A stretch of 64,000 nt of DNA from Algiphilus sp. (GCF_023145115.1 NZ_JAGLEJ010000040.1:139617-203616); one strand, 5' to 3'; shown: positions 7,317 to 15,573, counted from the stretch's first letter. A program made the numbers and translations. The notes: generated by a model from the letters alone, not told the origin.

Positions 7317-7386
7317 CGCCATCCGCCTAGGGTCGTTGCCGCGCATGGCGAAGTGCGCAACCACGGCTTCAAAGGAGGATCCCGTC

Positions 7387-7758
7387 ATGAGCACGCTCTA
7401 CGAACGACTCGGCAAGGCCGACGGCATCGCGGCGCTGGTGGACGACATCGTCGATGCGCATCTGCGCAATCCGGTCATCCAGGCGCGCTACATGCCGCTC
7501 AAGGACGACCCGGAGAAATTCGCGCAGGCCAAGCAGCACCTGCGTGATTTCCTGGGTGCCGGAAGCGGCGGGCCGGAGACCTACACCGGCCGCAGCATGC
7601 TCGAGGCCCATCGCGGCATGAACGTGAACACCGCCGAGTACATGGCCGCCATGGACGACATCATGGGCACGATGGCGGCCCACGGCGTCGACGAGCAGTC
7701 GCGCAACGAAGTGCTCGCCACGATCTACGGCCTGAAGGACGAGATCGTGCACGCATGA
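7387..7758 (+). CDS. Group I truncated haemoglobin
   Basis: The 123-residue protein starts MSTLYERLGKADGIAALVDD and follows the group I truncated-globin pattern: a G-rich loop (FLGAGSGGPETYTGRSM) and then EAHRGMNV, whose histidine is the likely proximal haem ligand. Such proteins bind O2 or NO and commonly detoxify NO or handle oxidative and nitrosative stress. The ATG at 7387 has an AAAGGAGGA ribosome site at ideal spacing, pointing to strong translation. It is divergent from an HxlR regulator, supporting stress-induced expression, and is followed by a hairpin shared with the convergent DUF2834 gene. Confidence 0.9.
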   Translation: MSTLYERLGKADGIAALVDDIVDAHLRNPVIQARYMPLKDDPEKFAQAKQHLRDFLGAGSGGPETYTGRSMLEAHRGMNVNTAEYMAAMDDIMGTMAAHGVDEQSRNEVLATIYGLKDEIVHA

Positions 7759-7776
7759 GCACTGCGCGCCGGACCG

Positions 7777-7804
7777 GCGCGGGACGCGACCGGCCGTCCC
7801 GCGC
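7777..7804. terminator. Hairpin between convergent genes, probable bidirectional terminator
   Basis: GCGCGGGACG (7777-7786) and CGTCCCGCGC (7795-7804) form a perfect 10-bp stem with an 8-base loop. It fills the gap between the globin stop (7758) and the DUF2834 stop (7814). No T-run is present, so the call rests on position and stem strength. Confidence 0.5.
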
Positions 7805-7813
7805 CCGTTCCGG

Positions 7814-8158
7814 CTACGCCGTTGCGGCCAGCGCCGCCATCCGGCGCTCGCGCATCCACAGGAAGAACGGCATCGCGAAGGCGATGGCGATCCCGAAGGT
7901 GAGGATCGGATAGACCCACCAGTGACGCATGCCCAGCCGGCGCGCTTCCGCGAAGGACCAGACCAGGAAGGCGGCCACGACCACCAGGAGATCGTTGCCG
8001 ATCGAGCTCGCGGCGGCATTGACGTAGACATCCGCGATGAAGCGGTCGATCGGGAGTCCGCCGTGCTCGGCGATGAACTGCAGATTGAAGTACCAGGTTA
8101 CCGCCACCCCCGTGATGGCGATGACGGCGTAGATCCACTGCCGCGCGGTCGGTCCCAT
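7814..8158 (-). CDS. DUF2834-type small membrane protein
   Basis: The 114-residue product begins MGPTARQWIYAVIAITGVAV and has three or four hydrophobic helices. The NLQFI segment after the first helix and the acidic loop with FIADVYVNAAAS match DUF2834 proteins, which are of unknown function. The ATG at 8158 is preferred because upstream extension reads into a polar, non-conserved stretch. It is the last gene before the convergent globin and stands alone. Confidence 0.7.
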   Translation of the reverse strand: MGPTARQWIYAVIAITGVAVTWYFNLQFIAEHGGLPIDRFIADVYVNAAASSIGNDLLVVVAAFLVWSFAEARRLGMRHWWVYPILTFGIAIAFAMPFFLWMRERRMAALAATA

Positions 8159-8205
8159 GATGTCGTCTCCCCTGTTGTCGTGGCGCCCACCATAGCCGGC
8201 CTTGG

Positions 8206-8586
8206 TCACGGCGCGTCAGCGTGCTCGGTGCCCTCGCCGGGCGTCACGAAGAGCATGCGGGTGGGCTCGCGCACGCGGGCGGTGTGCCACGTGTTGCGCG
8301 GGATGACGACACAGGACTCCGGCTCGGAGAGCGCCACGACTTCGTCGCCGGTATCGCGGCGCAGGATCATCTCCGCCGTGCCCGACAGGAGCACCACGAT
8401 CTCGTCGCCATGCGGATGGCGCTCCCAGTTGCCCCAGTCGCGGTCGAATGTGTACACCGCCACCAGGGCGTGGCCGCGGAAGCCGTCGAATCGCGAATCG
8501 AGCTCCTGGTAGACGGTAGGCGTGACGGGCACGGTCGCCACGTCCATGCGCGGCGTGAGAACGGCGAAGGTGTCGGTGAGCTTCAT
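8206..8586 (-). CDS. Cupin-domain protein
   Basis: The 126-residue protein has the two cupin motifs. Motif 1 is ERHPHGDEIVVLLSG with metal-binding His, His and Glu at about 56-62; motif 2 is PRNTWHTARV, supplying the last His at about 101. A single small beta barrel with a bound metal is expected. The substrate is unknown; small cupins like this serve as isomerases, dioxygenases or sensors. It lies 47 bases upstream of the DUF2834 gene on the same strand and downstream of the two-helix membrane protein, so a loose operon is possible. Confidence 0.82.
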   Translation of the reverse strand: MKLTDTFAVLTPRMDVATVPVTPTVYQELDSRFDGFRGHALVAVYTFDRDWGNWERHPHGDEIVVLLSGTAEMILRRDTGDEVVALSEPESCVVIPRNTWHTARVREPTRMLFVTPGEGTEHADAP

Positions 8587-8625
8587 GCAGGACGCTCCTG
8601 ACGCGGGATGTGCTGGGTTCCGGAC

Positions 8626-8961
8626 TCAGGGACGGTCGCCCGCCGCACGGCACGTGCGCACGATGGCGAGAAGCCGCCGCTCGTTGCGGAACATCGCGGT
8701 GACGAATACGACGAAGACGGCCATCACGACCAGCAGGCCGAGCGTGACCACGGGAAGCATGGCAGCCATCAGCCCCGCCGTGGCGTCCGGCAGCGTCCCT
8801 GCCCGGACGGCTTCCGCAACCGCCAGGGGGTTGATCAGCAGCGGCGCCTTCCACCACAGCCAGCCACCGCACCCGACGAGCAGCGCAAGCATCGCGATCG
8901 CCGCGTACGGCCAGAGCCGGACGAGCCGCTCGCGACGTGCAAGAAAGCCGGCGTCCGTCAT
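8626..8961 (-). CDS. Two-helix inner-membrane protein, unknown function
   Basis: The 111-residue product starts MTDAGFLARRERLVRLWPYA. It has a first helix at about 17-37 containing LLVGCGGWLWW, a periplasmic loop of about 30 residues and a second long helix at about 65-92, then a short basic tail. The ATG at 8961 gives the natural N-terminus; an upstream extension to 9018 is open but looks non-coding. No family motif is recognised. Confidence 0.55.
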   Translation of the reverse strand: MTDAGFLARRERLVRLWPYAAIAMLALLVGCGGWLWWKAPLLINPLAVAEAVRAGTLPDATAGLMAAMLPVVTLGLLVVMAVFVVFVTAMFRNERRLLAIVRTCRAAGDRP

Positions 8962-9057
8962 CGATCCGTCTCCTCGTCCTCGAACAGTGGCCCGGGCGGG
9001 CGGTCCGGACTGCACCACCGAATACTGCCACCGTGTTGCGCGGAAGGGGGTGGGACG

Positions 9058-9219
9058 CTAGCTGCGGGCCGCGGGCCGTGCCAGCACGATGTGGGCGACC
9101 GCATCGGTGGCGGCACGCTGCACGCACCGGTAGCCCAGCGTGCGCAGATCGATGCCGGTGAGCAGATTCACGCCGGCGCGGGGCAGCACCGGTGCAACAG
9201 CAGGCCTGCCGCTCAGCAT
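9058..9219 (-). CDS. Possible 53-residue ORF coupled to the GNAT gene
   Basis: A frame starting MLSGRPAVAPVLPRAGVNLL opens at 9219, 7 bases inside the end of the GNAT gene (ATG and TGA overlap), and runs to a TAG at 9058. Third codon positions are mostly G or C, as in real genes here. No domain is recognised and no ribosome site is visible, so it may be a chance frame or the remnant of a lost gene. It occupies most of an otherwise empty 251-base spacer. Confidence 0.25.
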   Translation of the reverse strand: MLSGRPAVAPVLPRAGVNLLTGIDLRTLGYRCVQRAATDAVAHIVLARPAARS

Positions 9220-10001
9220 GCCGACTGGTGACGCGCGATCAGCTCGGAAAGGCGACATCGCTGCCGCCCGTCGGAGGTGAAATTGTCGGGCGACAGCCAT
9301 GCCTCGTAGCCCGGCCGGATCGCGGGCCATTCGCGATCGAGCAGCGAGAACCATGCAGTGTCGCGGTTGCGACCCTTGATCACCGCGGCCTGCCGGAAGG
9401 TCCCCTCGTACTGGAAGCCCAGTCGCAACGCCGCCCTGCGCGAAGCGGCGTTGAGCGCATTGCACTTCCATTCACAGCGGCGATAACCGAGTGCGAAGGC
9501 GTGGTCGATCATGCGATACAGCGCCTCGGTTGCCGCCACGGTGCGTTGCAGGCGGGGCGCGAGATGGATATGGCCGAGCTCCAGCACGCCCATCGCCGGC
9601 TGCACGCGCATGTAGGCCGCGAGACCGCTCGCCAGCCCGGACGCCTTATCGACGACCGCGAAGAACCGTGGATCGACCTGCGCAGCCTGCTCCGTCAGCC
9701 AGGCGTCGAACGCGTTGCGGTCGGGAAACGGACCGTAGGGCAGGTAGGTCCAGCCCGCGCCGTCGCGATCCGCCGAGAAGGCTTCGAAGAGCGCGACCGC
9801 ATGGGTATCTGCCTCCAGCGGCACGACTACACAGGTCCGCCCGGACAGGGCCGCGCGCGCCGGCAGCGGCGGCGCCCGCCAATCCGGCACCGCATCACCG
9901 ACCGGCTGGCCGAGATCGTTCACTGATTCGTCGCGCACCCGGTTTCCTCGTGGCCACCCGCCGCCGGCCCTCGCATCGTCGAATCGCGCGCCCTCAGTCA
10001 T
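9213..10001 (-). CDS. GNAT N-acetyltransferase (RimJ/RimL-like)
   Basis: The 262-residue protein has the acetyl-CoA fold from about residue 45. Landmarks are GWTYLPYGPF, LELGHIHLAPRLQRTVAATE and YRRCEWKCNALNAASRRAAL, then LGFQYEGTFRQAAVIKGRNR. These are characteristic of the RimJ/RimL-like subgroup that acetylates small amines or protein N-termini. The ATG at 10001 overlaps the end of the YdeI-like gene by 8 bases. Family alignment would also allow a GTG at 9923 (VNDLGQPVGD), making the first 26 residues non-coding. The substrate is not predictable. Confidence 0.85.
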   Translation of the reverse strand: MTEGARFDDARAGGGWPRGNRVRDESVNDLGQPVGDAVPDWRAPPLPARAALSGRTCVVVPLEADTHAVALFEAFSADRDGAGWTYLPYGPFPDRNAFDAWLTEQAAQVDPRFFAVVDKASGLASGLAAYMRVQPAMGVLELGHIHLAPRLQRTVAATEALYRMIDHAFALGYRRCEWKCNALNAASRRAALRLGFQYEGTFRQAAVIKGRNRDTAWFSLLDREWPAIRPGYEAWLSPDNFTSDGRQRCRLSELIARHQSAC

Positions 10002-10569
10002 GCATGCCCTTGCCTTCCAGAATCCGCGGCACATGCTTCTCGATGCGGGAAGTGCGGGTCTTCGACTGCTTGGCGCCCGAGAAGTGGAGAAGATATCCCC
10101 TTTGCCGCCCCGAGGTCAGCGTTTCGAAGGCTTTCTTCAGCTCTGGCACCTCGCCGAACATGACAACCAGTTCCGCCGGATAGGGCTCCGGCGCCCGGCT
10201 GCGCTCTACCCGCAAGCCGGCCTTCTCCACCCGGACGGCTTGCGCAATGAAGTTGCTCAAATGCGGCGCCATGCGCTCCACCGCGTCGACGCTGTCGAAC
10301 ATCATGCGGCGCGCCGCCCGCGCGTTCGGGCCGGGCGCCTCCATGAGGCCATCCGGATCATCGAGCAGCGCGCCCTTGAAGAACATGAAGCCGCAGCGCG
10401 CCTTGAAGGGCTGGATGATGGCGACGCTGCCCGCGGCAATGCCGTAGCAGGGCTTGCCCCATTTCAGCGACTCGCTCAGGCCGCAGTCGAGCGCGATCGA
10501 CCGCAGGCGGCTCATCTCGTCGCGCCACGTCACTGCCTTCGCCAGATAGGTGTCCACGCTACGGTCCAT
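9994..10569 (-). CDS. YdeI/OmpD-associated family protein (DUF1801)
   Basis: The 191-residue protein starts MDRSVDTYLAKAVTWRDEMS. It contains LKWGKPCYGIAAGSVAIIQPFK and CGFMFFKGALLDD (DUF1801 core), then a C-terminal stretch ending in HFSGAKQSKTRTSRIEK, common to YdeI proteins. The biochemical role is unknown. The ATG at 10569 is chosen because GGAGG sits six bases upstream; a GTG at 10581 is the alternative. It overlaps the GNAT gene downstream by 8 bases and follows the GST gene by 33 bases, so GST, YdeI and GNAT may be co-transcribed. Confidence 0.8.
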   Translation of the reverse strand: MDRSVDTYLAKAVTWRDEMSRLRSIALDCGLSESLKWGKPCYGIAAGSVAIIQPFKARCGFMFFKGALLDDPDGLMEAPGPNARAARRMMFDSVDAVERMAPHLSNFIAQAVRVEKAGLRVERSRAPEPYPAELVVMFGEVPELKKAFETLTSGRQRGYLLHFSGAKQSKTRTSRIEKHVPRILEGKGMHD

Positions 10570-10602
10570 CGCTGCCTCCACGGCGGCCGGGCTGAGCGCC
10601 CG

Positions 10603-11241
10603 TCAGTCTGCCGCAGCGAAATGCGCGAGCTGGTCGGCGTGCGCCTTCGCGAATGCGGGGCGGGCCGTGACGCGCGCAACGTAATCCCGGCACGCCGGTC
10701 GCGCCGCCAGCCCGTCGAAGCGGTCGACCAGGCGCAGCGTGTCGGCCATGAGGATATCGGCCACCGAGAAGGTCCCGGCCAGCCAGTCGCGCCCTTCCAG
10801 GACCGCCTCCATGTGCCGGAGCCGGGCTTCGAGGAAGCCGTCGATATGCTGCCGTCCCGGACTGTCGGTGGTGTCACCGGAGAAGCGGATGACCGACCAC
10901 GGCAGCACCGCTGCCTCCACCGAGTTGAGCGCGGCGAACAGCCAGACGATCGCGTCGCTTCGCATGCGCGGGTCCACTGGCAGCAGCGCGTCGCTGCGCT
11001 CGCCGAGATGCAGCAGGATCGCGCCGCTCTCGAAGAGGGTCGCGTCGCCGTCGGTCAGCCACGGCACCTGTCCGAAGGGCTGGTGCGCGAAGTGCTCCGG
11101 CGTCCGGTCGTGAAAGGACACGCTCGCCACGCGGTACGGGAGCCCCGCCTCCTCCAGCGCCCAGCGCACGCGCAGGTCCCGGACGTAGCCGCGCGGCAGC
11201 TCCGGTACCCAGTCGAAGGTGGTGAGGGTCAGATCGGTCAT
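10603..11241 (-). CDS. Glutathione S-transferase family protein
   Basis: The 212-residue protein begins MTDLTLTTFDWVPELPRGYV. It has a thioredoxin-like N-terminal half with the cis-proline segment FGQVPWLTDGDATLFESGAI (Val-Pro then Glu-Ser, the glutathione-binding pair), then an all-helical C-terminal half with WLAGTFSVADILMADTLRL, the GST N-capping motif. It probably conjugates or isomerises electrophiles using glutathione. The start ATG at 11241 is clear. It is one of two adjacent GST genes, only distantly alike, so not a recent duplication. Confidence 0.88.
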   Translation of the reverse strand: MTDLTLTTFDWVPELPRGYVRDLRVRWALEEAGLPYRVASVSFHDRTPEHFAHQPFGQVPWLTDGDATLFESGAILLHLGERSDALLPVDPRMRSDAIVWLFAALNSVEAAVLPWSVIRFSGDTTDSPGRQHIDGFLEARLRHMEAVLEGRDWLAGTFSVADILMADTLRLVDRFDGLAARPACRDYVARVTARPAFAKAHADQLAHFAAAD

Positions 11242-11372
11242 GTGGCAGCTCCCCGTGCTCGGCATCGTGGCGAGCGGGCCGCCATGCGTGACCCGCTCCC
11301 ACCATGCAGTCGACCGAGCGGCGCGCGAATCGACACCCGCGTCATCGAGCGGGGCGCCATGCCTCTCCGTTC

Positions 11373-12296
11373 CTATGCGGGCGCGATCGAATAACCCGCG
11401 CGCGGGAAGTGGACGTGGACCGTGCCGAATGCCTCGGTGTCCCGCGCCACGATGATGCGGTCGACGGTGACCGCCGCCAGCGTCCCCGTCACCGGCACCA
11501 CGCCGTAGTCGACGGGCGCGACATGCACCCTTCCGCCGACCGCCACCGGCGCATCGGCTTCGCTGTCCGGCACCGCGCGGGGCTCCGATTCGCGGGCGGC
11601 GCCGAACGCGTCGGCCTGCGCGATCTCGTCGCGCGTGCCGTGCCCGATCGCCTCGACCCGCTCGAACCATTCCTGCACCGCGCGCCCGGCCTTCAGCGGC
11701 CCGCGGCTGCAGTTCACGTGCAGCCAGAGCGGGTGGTAGGCCGCCAGGTCCGCGACCGACGGCTGCGCACCGGCCACCCACTGGGCCGTCTGCAGCCGCG
11801 CATCCAGTGCGTCGAACAGGGACTGCAGGATCGCCCCGGCATTCGCGGCCCCCGGCGGCTTCGCGGAGCCGCCCTTCAACAGCGCGGTGCGGTCCTTCAT
11901 GAAGCGCACCATCCCGAACGGACCGAAGGTCTTCAGCATCGTGCCCAGCAGCCGCACGGGCGGCACCGAGGCGATGGCGGCGAAGAAGGCTTCGCCTTCC
12001 GCCTGCTGCATCAACTCGCGGGCGCTCTCATCCGCATTCGACGGATCGATCGCCGGGTTGTCGGCCATGCGCGCGACCTCCTGCGCGATGAGCGCGCTGT
12101 CGCAGAAGACATCGGCACCGATCTGCGCCACCGGGATCCTGCGATAGCCGCCCGCCAGCGGGTCGACGTTGGGCCGGGGCGGCCACGGCGGCGACAGCAG
12201 CGACTGCCAGCGCATGCCCGCCAGCCCGAACATCAGCCGCACCTTCTCGGCATAGGGCGAATTGTCGTAGTGATGGAGGATCATCGTCTCGCTCAT
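11373..12296 (-). CDS. Glutathione S-transferase-like protein with a C-terminal extension
   Basis: The 307-residue protein starts MSETMILHHYDNSPYAEKVR. Its N-terminal thioredoxin-like domain carries the SPYAEK active-site turn and RRIPVAQIGADVFCDSALIA (cis-Pro and Asp-Ser). A helical GST domain follows, with WVAGAQPSVADLAAYHPLW. The last 85 residues or so are proline- and valine-rich and look like a small beta domain not found in canonical 200-residue GSTs. Function of the extension is unknown. It precedes the shorter GST on the same strand by 131 bases. Confidence 0.85.
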   Translation of the reverse strand: MSETMILHHYDNSPYAEKVRLMFGLAGMRWQSLLSPPWPPRPNVDPLAGGYRRIPVAQIGADVFCDSALIAQEVARMADNPAIDPSNADESARELMQQAEGEAFFAAIASVPPVRLLGTMLKTFGPFGMVRFMKDRTALLKGGSAKPPGAANAGAILQSLFDALDARLQTAQWVAGAQPSVADLAAYHPLWLHVNCSRGPLKAGRAVQEWFERVEAIGHGTRDEIAQADAFGAARESEPRAVPDSEADAPVAVGGRVHVAPVDYGVVPVTGTLAAVTVDRIIVARDTEAFGTVHVHFPRAGYSIAPA

Positions 12297-12387
12297 GCAA
12301 TGCTTCTCGCGTGTGGGGGCGTGTGTCGGCAGGCCGCGCCGCACCGGCGCATAGCGCCGGGTGCGTCGGGACTTGCCGCGAATCCGG

Positions 12388-13140
12388 TCAGGCGTTGGTG
12401 CGCGTCGCCACGATGGGGGCACCCCTAGTGACGATGATGGTGTGCTCGTACTGAGCCGACCGGTTGTCAGGATGCCCGACCAGGGTCCATCCGTCCTCGG
12501 CCTCCGAGACGAAACGGCTCCGGGTCGACAGAAACGGCTCGATGGCAACCACCTGACCATACTCGAATCGGCGGGCATCCCGCCTGTCGAAGTAGCTGAC
12601 GATCTCCTCGGGTGCCTCGTGCAGGCTGCGCCCGACCCCGTGTCCGGCGAGATTGCGGATCACTCTGAAGCCGTGGGACCGCGCGACGCGCTGTACCGCC
12701 CTGCCGATCCGGTTGATGGGCGCACCGGCGCAGACCTCCGCCAGCGCGTGATCGAGGGCCATCCGGGTCGCGTGGCAGAGGCGCTGCGCGGTACGCGTCA
12801 CCGGCGGGACCACGACCGTGCCGCCGGTATCGGCGAAATAGCCGTCCCGCTCCGCGGAGACATCCACGTTCACGATATCGCCCGCCTCGATCACGCGATG
12901 CCCCGGAACGCCGTGCGCCGCTTCCTCGTTGACGCTGATGCAGGTAGCGCCGGGGAAATCGTAGACGGCCCCGGGCGCCGATCGCGCGCCGTGGCGATCC
13001 AGCAGCTCCGCACCGAACCGATCCAGCTCCGCCGTCGTCATCCCCGGCTCGACCGCGCCCAGCATGGCGTCGCGCACCAGGGCAACCACCCCGCCCACGC
13101 GCATGATTCCGTCGATGTCCTGCTGGCTTTCCACCGTCAT
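12388..13140 (-). CDS. map: Type I methionine aminopeptidase
   Basis: The 250-residue protein removes the initiator methionine from nascent proteins in the cytoplasm. The metal ligands are all visible: the two aspartates in VDVSAERDGYFADTGG (about 92-106), the histidine in NLAGHGVGRSLHE (about 164-176), the glutamate in VVAIEPF (about 203) and the glutamate in AQYEHTIIV (about 233). Length matches the 250-265 residues usual for type I enzymes without a zinc finger. It is not next to rpsB/tsf as the housekeeping copy often is, so it may be a second paralogue. It is divergent from the UPF0178 gene with a 134-base gap. Confidence 0.92.
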   Translation of the reverse strand: MTVESQQDIDGIMRVGGVVALVRDAMLGAVEPGMTTAELDRFGAELLDRHGARSAPGAVYDFPGATCISVNEEAAHGVPGHRVIEAGDIVNVDVSAERDGYFADTGGTVVVPPVTRTAQRLCHATRMALDHALAEVCAGAPINRIGRAVQRVARSHGFRVIRNLAGHGVGRSLHEAPEEIVSYFDRRDARRFEYGQVVAIEPFLSTRSRFVSEAEDGWTLVGHPDNRSAQYEHTIIVTRGAPIVATRTNA

Positions 13141-13274
13141 TCGTGCACGTTATACCCCTGGTGGCGCGCGCGGCCCGGAGGCCGGCACGGCGCTACGGCG
13201 AAACCGGCGCCTTCCGGCGCGCGGCAAGCGGCAGCCGGCCCGCCTTCGGACAGCCGCCCCGGCATACTCCCGGC

Positions 13275-13724
13275 ATGAAGATCTGGGTCGATGCCGACGC
13301 CTGCCCGGGCGTCATCAAGGACATCCTGTTCCGTGCCGCCGAACGGACCGGGGTACCGCTCACGCTGGTGGCCAACCAGCCGCTGCGGGTGCCGAAGTCG
13401 CGCCATATCCGGGCGATGCAGGTGGGTGCGGGCTTCGATGTCGCGGACAACACCATCGTCGGGCTCGCCGAAGCGGGCGATCTGGTGGTGACGGCGGACA
13501 TCCCGCTGGCCGCGGAGGTACTGGAGAAGGGCGCGCACGCGCTCAATCCGCGCGGCGAGCGCTACTCCGCGGACACCATCCGGGCCAAGCTGACCATGCG
13601 CGATTTCATGGATACGCTGCGCGCCAGCGGGATCCACGGCGACGGGCCGGCGCCGCTGGGGCAGGCGGAGCGACAGGCCTTCGCGAATCAGCTCGACCGG
13701 TTGCTGGCCCGCCGACGCGCATAG
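13275..13724 (+). CDS. UPF0178 (YaiI/YqxD) family protein
   Basis: The 149-residue protein begins MKIWVDADACPGVIKDILFR, the exact hallmark of the UPF0178 family, whose members have a PIN-like nuclease-type fold with conserved aspartates (D6, D8, and the TADIPLA segment near 75). ALNPRGERYSADTIRAKL is a second family motif. The biochemical activity is not established; a metal-dependent nuclease is inferred from the fold. The start at 13275 is fixed by the family. Terminator hairpins follow 28 bases after the stop. Confidence 0.9.
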   Translation: MKIWVDADACPGVIKDILFRAAERTGVPLTLVANQPLRVPKSRHIRAMQVGAGFDVADNTIVGLAEAGDLVVTADIPLAAEVLEKGAHALNPRGERYSADTIRAKLTMRDFMDTLRASGIHGDGPAPLGQAERQAFANQLDRLLARRRA

Positions 13725-13745
13725 CCACCCCGCCACCGGCCGGCC

Positions 13746-13830
13746 AGAGAAAAAGGCGAGCCGTCTCCGACTCGCCTTTCGAATGCGACCGCTTGGGCGG
13801 TTCCCGCTCCCGCGCGCAGGAGCGGGAACC
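13746..13830. terminator. Tandem terminators for pntB (minus) and the UPF0178 gene (plus)
   Basis: Hairpin 1 has 12-bp perfect arms GGTTCCCGCTCC (13799-13810) and GGAGCGGGAACC (13819-13830), 10 bases past the pntB stop. Hairpin 2 has 9-bp arms AAAGGCGAG (13752-13760) and CTCGCCTTT (13771-13779). It is flanked by five A's (13750-13754), which read as a T-run on the minus strand, and by TTT on the plus strand. Hairpin 2 is therefore a good intrinsic terminator for the pnt operon and a weaker one for the UPF0178 gene. Confidence 0.75.
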
Positions 13831-13839
13831 GGGTTTCGA

Positions 13840-15255
13840 TCAGCCCAGCGACTTGATGGCTTCGATCATCTGCACCATCACCTTCTGCGCATCGCCGTAG
13901 ACCATCTGCGTGTTGTCGGCGTAGAACAGCTCGTTCTCGACACCGCTGTAGCCCTTGCCCTGGCCGCGCTTGACGACGTAGGCCTGCTGGGCCTTGTCGA
14001 CGTTGAGGATGGGCATGCCGTAGATCGGGCTGGACTTGTTGGTGCGCGCCGCCGGGTTCACGACGTCGTTGGCGCCGATGACGATGGCGGCGTCGGCCAG
14101 CGCGAATTCCTCGTTGATGTCGTCGAGGTCGAAGATGATGTCGTAGGGGACACCGGCCTCGGCGAGCAGCACGTTCATGTGGCCGGGCATGCGGCCCGCC
14201 ACCGGATGGATCGCGAAGCTGACCTCGACACCGTTCTTCTGCAGCAGCTTCACGAACTCGTAGAGCTTGTGCTGCGCCTGCGCCACGGCGAGGCCGTAGC
14301 CCGGAACGATGATGACCTTCGAGCCGTAGTACATGGAGATGGCGGCATCGCCGGGCTCCACGGACTTCATCGTGCCCTCGATCTCGCCGCCGCCGTCTTC
14401 CTCGGCACCGAAGTTCGAGAAGATGACGTTCTTCACCGAGCGGTTCATGGCCTTGGCCATGAGCAGGGTCAGCAGCGTGCCGGCCGAGCCCACCACGGTA
14501 CCGGCGATGATCATCGCTGGGTTCTGCAGCACGAAGCCCTCGAAGGCGACTGCCAGGCCGGTGAAGGCGTTGTACAGCGAGATGACCACCGGCATGTCGG
14601 CACCGCCGATGGGGGTGGTCAGCAGCACGCCCAGCGCCAGCGAGGCGATGAAGAACAGCGTGATCGCGAAGCCGGGAATCCCGTCGTCGCCGACCGCCAG
14701 CACGTAGATGGACAGCGCCACGGCCAGTGCCAGCAGGCCGCCGTTGATGAGCTGCTGCGCGCCGAGGCGGATGGTCCTGTTGAGACGACCGTCCAGCTTG
14801 GCCCAGGCGACGATGGAGCCGGACAGCGCCACGGCACCGATGAGGCCGCCGATCAGCGCCAGCACCGTCACGGCGAAGCCGTGCTCCTGGGCGTTGCCGG
14901 AATACAGCTCGACGGCGGCAATGGCCGCGGCCGCGCCGCCGCCCATGCCGTTGTAGAGCGCCACCATCTGCGGCATGGCGGTCATGGCGACGGTCTTGCC
15001 GCTCCGCCATGCCCACACCACGCCGATGCCGAGCGCGATGAGCGCCAGGAAGATGTTGATGCCCAGGTTGTCCTCGGCCGCCGGACGCACGTCGAAGGCG
15101 TAGAGGAAGGCGGCGGCCACGGCCAGGACCATGCCCCAGCCGGCCACCTTGATGCCCGAAGGCGCGGTGACCGGGCTGGCCATGCGCTTGAGGCCGTAGA
15201 TGAAGAGCAGCGTCGCGATGAAGAAGGACGCCGCAATCAGAAAGTTCGCGGTCAT
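13840..15255 (-). CDS. pntB: NAD(P) transhydrogenase beta subunit
   Basis: The 471-residue protein is the NADP(H)-binding, proton-conducting half of the inner-membrane transhydrogenase, which drives NADPH formation from NADH with the proton gradient. About eight or nine helices fill residues 1-265 (opening MTANFLIAASFFIATLLFIY, with MPQMVALYNGMGGGAAA and GADMPVVISLYNAFTGLAVA). The cytosolic NADP-binding domain occupies the last 180 residues (GYGLAVAQAQHKLYEF, FAIHPVAGRMPGHMNVLLAE, DDINEEFALADAAIVIGAND, NKSSPIYGMPILNVDKAQ). It lies 10 bases after pntAb in a three-gene operon and ends at tandem terminators. Confidence 0.97.
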   Translation of the reverse strand: MTANFLIAASFFIATLLFIYGLKRMASPVTAPSGIKVAGWGMVLAVAAAFLYAFDVRPAAEDNLGINIFLALIALGIGVVWAWRSGKTVAMTAMPQMVALYNGMGGGAAAAIAAVELYSGNAQEHGFAVTVLALIGGLIGAVALSGSIVAWAKLDGRLNRTIRLGAQQLINGGLLALAVALSIYVLAVGDDGIPGFAITLFFIASLALGVLLTTPIGGADMPVVISLYNAFTGLAVAFEGFVLQNPAMIIAGTVVGSAGTLLTLLMAKAMNRSVKNVIFSNFGAEEDGGGEIEGTMKSVEPGDAAISMYYGSKVIIVPGYGLAVAQAQHKLYEFVKLLQKNGVEVSFAIHPVAGRMPGHMNVLLAEAGVPYDIIFDLDDINEEFALADAAIVIGANDVVNPAARTNKSSPIYGMPILNVDKAQQAYVVKRGQGKGYSGVENELFYADNTQMVYGDAQKVMVQMIEAIKSLG

Positions 15256-15265
15256 GAGGCTCCCC

Positions 15266-15571
15266 TTATTGCTGCTTGTCGCTGGACTTGAACATGTCCA
15301 GCATGCGGTCGGTCACGACGTAGCCGCCGGCGGCATTGCCCGCCCCGAGCAGCACGCCGAAGAAGCCGATCGCCTGCTCCAGCAGGGTGCCGGCGTTGAG
15401 CAGCGCCCAGATCGCGCCCACGACCACGATGCCGTGCACGAAGTTGGAGCCGGACATCAGCGGCGTATGAAGGATCGCCGGCACGCGGCCGATGATCTCG
15501 TAGCCGGTGAACGCCGCGAGCATGAAGATGTAGAGCGCGACGAAGCCGGTGATGGCGGTAGTGGCGTCCAT
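15266..15571 (-). CDS. pntAb: NAD(P) transhydrogenase alpha-2 subunit (membrane part)
   Basis: The 101-residue protein begins MDATTAITGFVALYIFMLAA and carries about four helices with GYEIIGRVPAILHTPLMSGS, conserved in the C-terminal membrane part of PntA. In E. coli this is fused to the NAD-binding domain; here it is a separate gene, as in Rhodospirillum-type three-subunit enzymes. It starts two bases after the pntAa stop, so translation is coupled. Confidence 0.95.
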   Translation of the reverse strand: MDATTAITGFVALYIFMLAAFTGYEIIGRVPAILHTPLMSGSNFVHGIVVVGAIWALLNAGTLLEQAIGFFGVLLGAGNAAGGYVVTDRMLDMFKSSDKQQ

Positions 15572-15573
15572 GG

